Of a stretch of 6,593 nucleotides of DNA, positions 6,201 to 6,593 are shown in pieces. Each line of letters starts with the position of its first letter. Positions within the stretch are counted from its first letter, which is position 1. Origin of the DNA: Candidatus Dojkabacteria bacterium UBA5749 (GTDB lineage: Bacteria > Patescibacteriota > Dojkabacteria > SC72). Position numbers and translations under genes: made by a program. Location: positions 1-6,593 of the forward strand of contig DIFL01000043.1 in assembly GCA_002419125.1 (NCBI GenBank). The letters are read 5' to 3'. The notes beneath the pieces are model-generated. The model worked only from the letters and a program-made list of their open reading frames with translations, was not told the DNA's origin and ran no database searches.

Positions 6201-6593
6201 AGGAGAAGTCTTAGGAGCATCCATTACATTACCAGCTACAGGTGCAGATACATATATAACATTAGGAGCATTAATATCTATGATATTAGGAATATTACTC
6301 TTTGTATTTGGTAAAAAGAGAAAAATAAATACAATAATTCTCTCTACTGTATTACTCTTTGGAATCTTTACATTGGTAAGGCCAATTAAAACATATGCTC
6401 AAGAACCAACTACACAAGTAAGTATCAGATTAGAACAACCAAAAACTGGAGTAACCGATAAGGAGTTTGATATTACCTATGTAGCACTCTCAATACCAGT
6501 GCGACCATTAACAATACAGTGTAAATACTCAACAGATGGAACTACCTTTATCGATTTTGATACTCCTAAAACAACAAACAGTGGAAACTGTAA
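3295..6593 (+). CDS. Giant secreted multidomain surface protein with internal LPATG signal (3' truncated)
   Basis: The frame is open from ATG 3295 to the window edge, at least 1099 residues. Residues 1-30 are a signal peptide (MKRFIKKS, then a hydrophobic core). Residues 43-102 are a Pro/Glu/Val/Ile-rich acidic spacer. Residues 103-242 form a domain containing AYDIT, GTFEYDLTLP and a terminal HFTIY motif, a type I associate with CPR surface proteins. Residues 243-402 are Cys-rich with eight Cys (247, 252, 276, 323, 345, 374, 383, 389), suggesting disulfides. Four CnaB/SpaA-like units follow (about 403-498, 502-587, 590-675, 680-797), then a DUF11-like domain (about 802-925, with VKVTDILPEGF). 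The sorting signal LPATG (979-983), a hydrophobic helix and GKKRK come next. The frame then continues into a second signal-like helix, TYA-QEP (1033-1038), and a further secreted region. The role is probably adhesion or cell-envelope structure; no enzyme motif is seen. There is no Shine-Dalgarno, but the signal peptide supports this start. Confidence 0.88.
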   Translation, partial: MKRFIKKSLYKIFVSLFLIFYSLVPQSIAIGQVIEEYSQGSAVPIEEVIIPEESLLEEEVVLPEEELPPIVEEPLVEEIPIEEPVIEEPVIEPEEVIKEVLSIPVWVINDSSATTYDVVKLGETYIAPQNSRVRIIFTKLPENPSKLTIEEITLTQEEIEATGAVSDKAYDITTDMVDGTFEYDLTLPNTDKDFTLGYVENRGGLLTGVKEVTNEILEEGDVVKIKELNHFTIYLLTILPTDFPYVCGDSPCEAKEIKIFNMELINKTTGLPITSCDVGDPAIPISIKVTYEVEASNRYSIFIEGEIYQNGVFQERINSRSTCVDYVSSTGLTGKTFDTDFNWNCGQDISIKNLKISWYQNDPSTATYPAPGYCNAVFGTSNCPTGSKCFFYGDTEYIVPLPPRLTLVKEFSPFGSGEASDWLLSAASSGYTLSGYPSSGNSISGIVNPGIYSLSESGIHSDEYTPSQWSCIKNGGSPVLGNSITLEYDDEATCTITNTPKQGTLIVKKVVVNDNGGNKVVSDFNLYINGIAATSGTAYAQLANAELTVSEDSLTGYTASVWGGDCSADGKITLLPGDNKTCTITNDDVAPKLTLVKTVVNDNGGNKVVSDFNLYINGIAATSGTAYAQLANAELTVSEDSLTGYTASVWGGDCSADGKITLLPGDNKTCTITNDDQPGSITIKKDVANYLGVYEDIYSSSIFSVYLNGNLLTVKDISDKGVDPNIAIYTDMNAGYYTLDEVINDGYSFEGCYIISNELEMPSRLAQSEELIEYDPYNPYFKLNNGEDLEIVCKNMEIEPQLEITKQNDSPILGLETGSTVLFTLRIEAPSDETEGTYLVNNVKVTDILPEGFGYILGTWTAISSVRGDLKALNITTQPTYNGSPAIWNLGDMEEGEIVTLTYVAKINLLNEPGLYKDIAYVQGDSLLAVKDSGDVLGLSYDGGYTLTETFGKNFVGTKVLVIEPIEDGGEVLGASITLPATGADTYITLGALISMILGILLFVFGKKRKINTIILSTVLLFGIFTLVRPIKTYAQEPTTQVSIRLEQPKTGVTDKEFDITYVALSIPVRPLTIQCKYSTDGTTFIDFDTPKTTNSGNC
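4831..5058 (+). repeat. Tandem intragenic repeat, copy 1
   Basis: A 228-bp unit encoding most of the second CnaB-like domain (residues 513-588). It recurs 264 bp downstream with a single difference, T4911 versus C5175, which is synonymous (Tyr). The 36 bp of linker between the copies (5059-5094) differs clearly from the corresponding bases before this copy (4795-4830), so the near-identity ends sharply at the linkers. Confidence 0.97.
5095..5322 (+). repeat. Tandem intragenic repeat, copy 2
   Basis: The second 228-bp unit (residues 601-676), 227/228 identical to the copy at 4831-5058. The end motif ACCTGTACGATTACCAAT occurs three times at an exact 264-bp period (4771, 5035, 5299), so the 3' seam also matches the end of the older, diverged unit. 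This indicates recent duplication or gene conversion within the surface gene. Confidence 0.97.
6229..6324 (+). other. Internal LPXTG-type sorting signal
   Basis: Residues 979-1010 of the surface protein show the three parts of a sortase substrate signal: LPATG (979-983), a hydrophobic segment (986-1005) and a basic tail GKKRK (1006-1010). Sortases cleave between Thr and Gly and attach the upstream part to the cell envelope. Normally this signal is the extreme C-terminus; here the reading frame continues. No sortase gene is in the window. Confidence 0.85.
6304..6399 (+). other. Second, internal signal-peptide-like segment
   Basis: Directly after the basic GKKRK comes a hydrophobic core INTIILSTVLLFGIFTLV (1011-1028), then RPIKTYA (1029-1035) followed by QEP. 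This has the n-, h- and c-regions of a signal peptide with an A-x-A-like site (T-Y-A) for signal peptidase I. After it comes a polar, probably extracellular region with VSIRLEQPKTG, which continues past the window. The basic cluster would serve both as the cytoplasmic stop of the sorting signal and as the n-region of this segment. The nearest in-frame ATG (6280, M996) lies inside the preceding helix. Confidence 0.7.

Overview
The window is A+T-rich bacterial DNA. It holds the 3' end of groEL, a two-gene minus-strand unit (zinc metallopeptidase-like protein, then an HTH regulator), a divergent ABC exporter, a well-structured non-coding leader, and a giant surface-protein gene that runs off the right edge. 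The best guess for the organism is a Patescibacteria/CPR lineage. The grounds are the surface-protein style (acidic spacer, a domain ending in an HFTIY motif, CnaB-like repeats, a DUF11-like domain, an LPATG signal), start codons without Shine-Dalgarno sequences, and TAA at all four stops seen. Family resemblances are from memory, so the lineage is an inference. UGA recoding to Gly is not supported, because Gly is written with GGN codons and no in-frame TGA occurs.

Layout: 1-114 is the GroEL C-terminus, closed by a strong intrinsic terminator (137-163). On the minus strand, 1215-757 encodes a SprT/YgjP-like HExxH protein and 701-162 an XRE-type regulator with a degenerate S24/LexA-like C-terminal region. 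Only 24 bp separate the metallopeptidase-like gene from the divergent ABC exporter gene (1240-3045), so the two probably share a control region.

Between the exporter and the surface gene lie 249 bp without a gene, and they are not empty. They contain tandem GTATAC palindromes, a strong promoter (TTGACT, 18 bp, TATAAT) and an RNA that folds on paper into a closed three-helix structure (3137-3261). Its 5' end coincides with the predicted transcription start. A mutually exclusive hairpin and an A/U-only hairpin with a T5 tract directly before the ATG make it look like a regulated leader or an independent small RNA. It matches no RNA class I recognise.

The surface gene (3295 to beyond 6593) has a signal peptide, a Pro/Glu-rich spacer, two unfamiliar extracellular regions, four CnaB/SpaA-like units with apparent Lys/Glu/Asn isopeptide triads, a DUF11-like domain and an LPATG sorting signal. 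Instead of ending there, the reading frame continues straight into a second signal-peptide-like segment and a further secreted region. This polyprotein-like junction and the structured leader are the two most notable observations. The exporter may serve the cell envelope, but nothing in the sequence ties it to the surface protein beyond adjacency.
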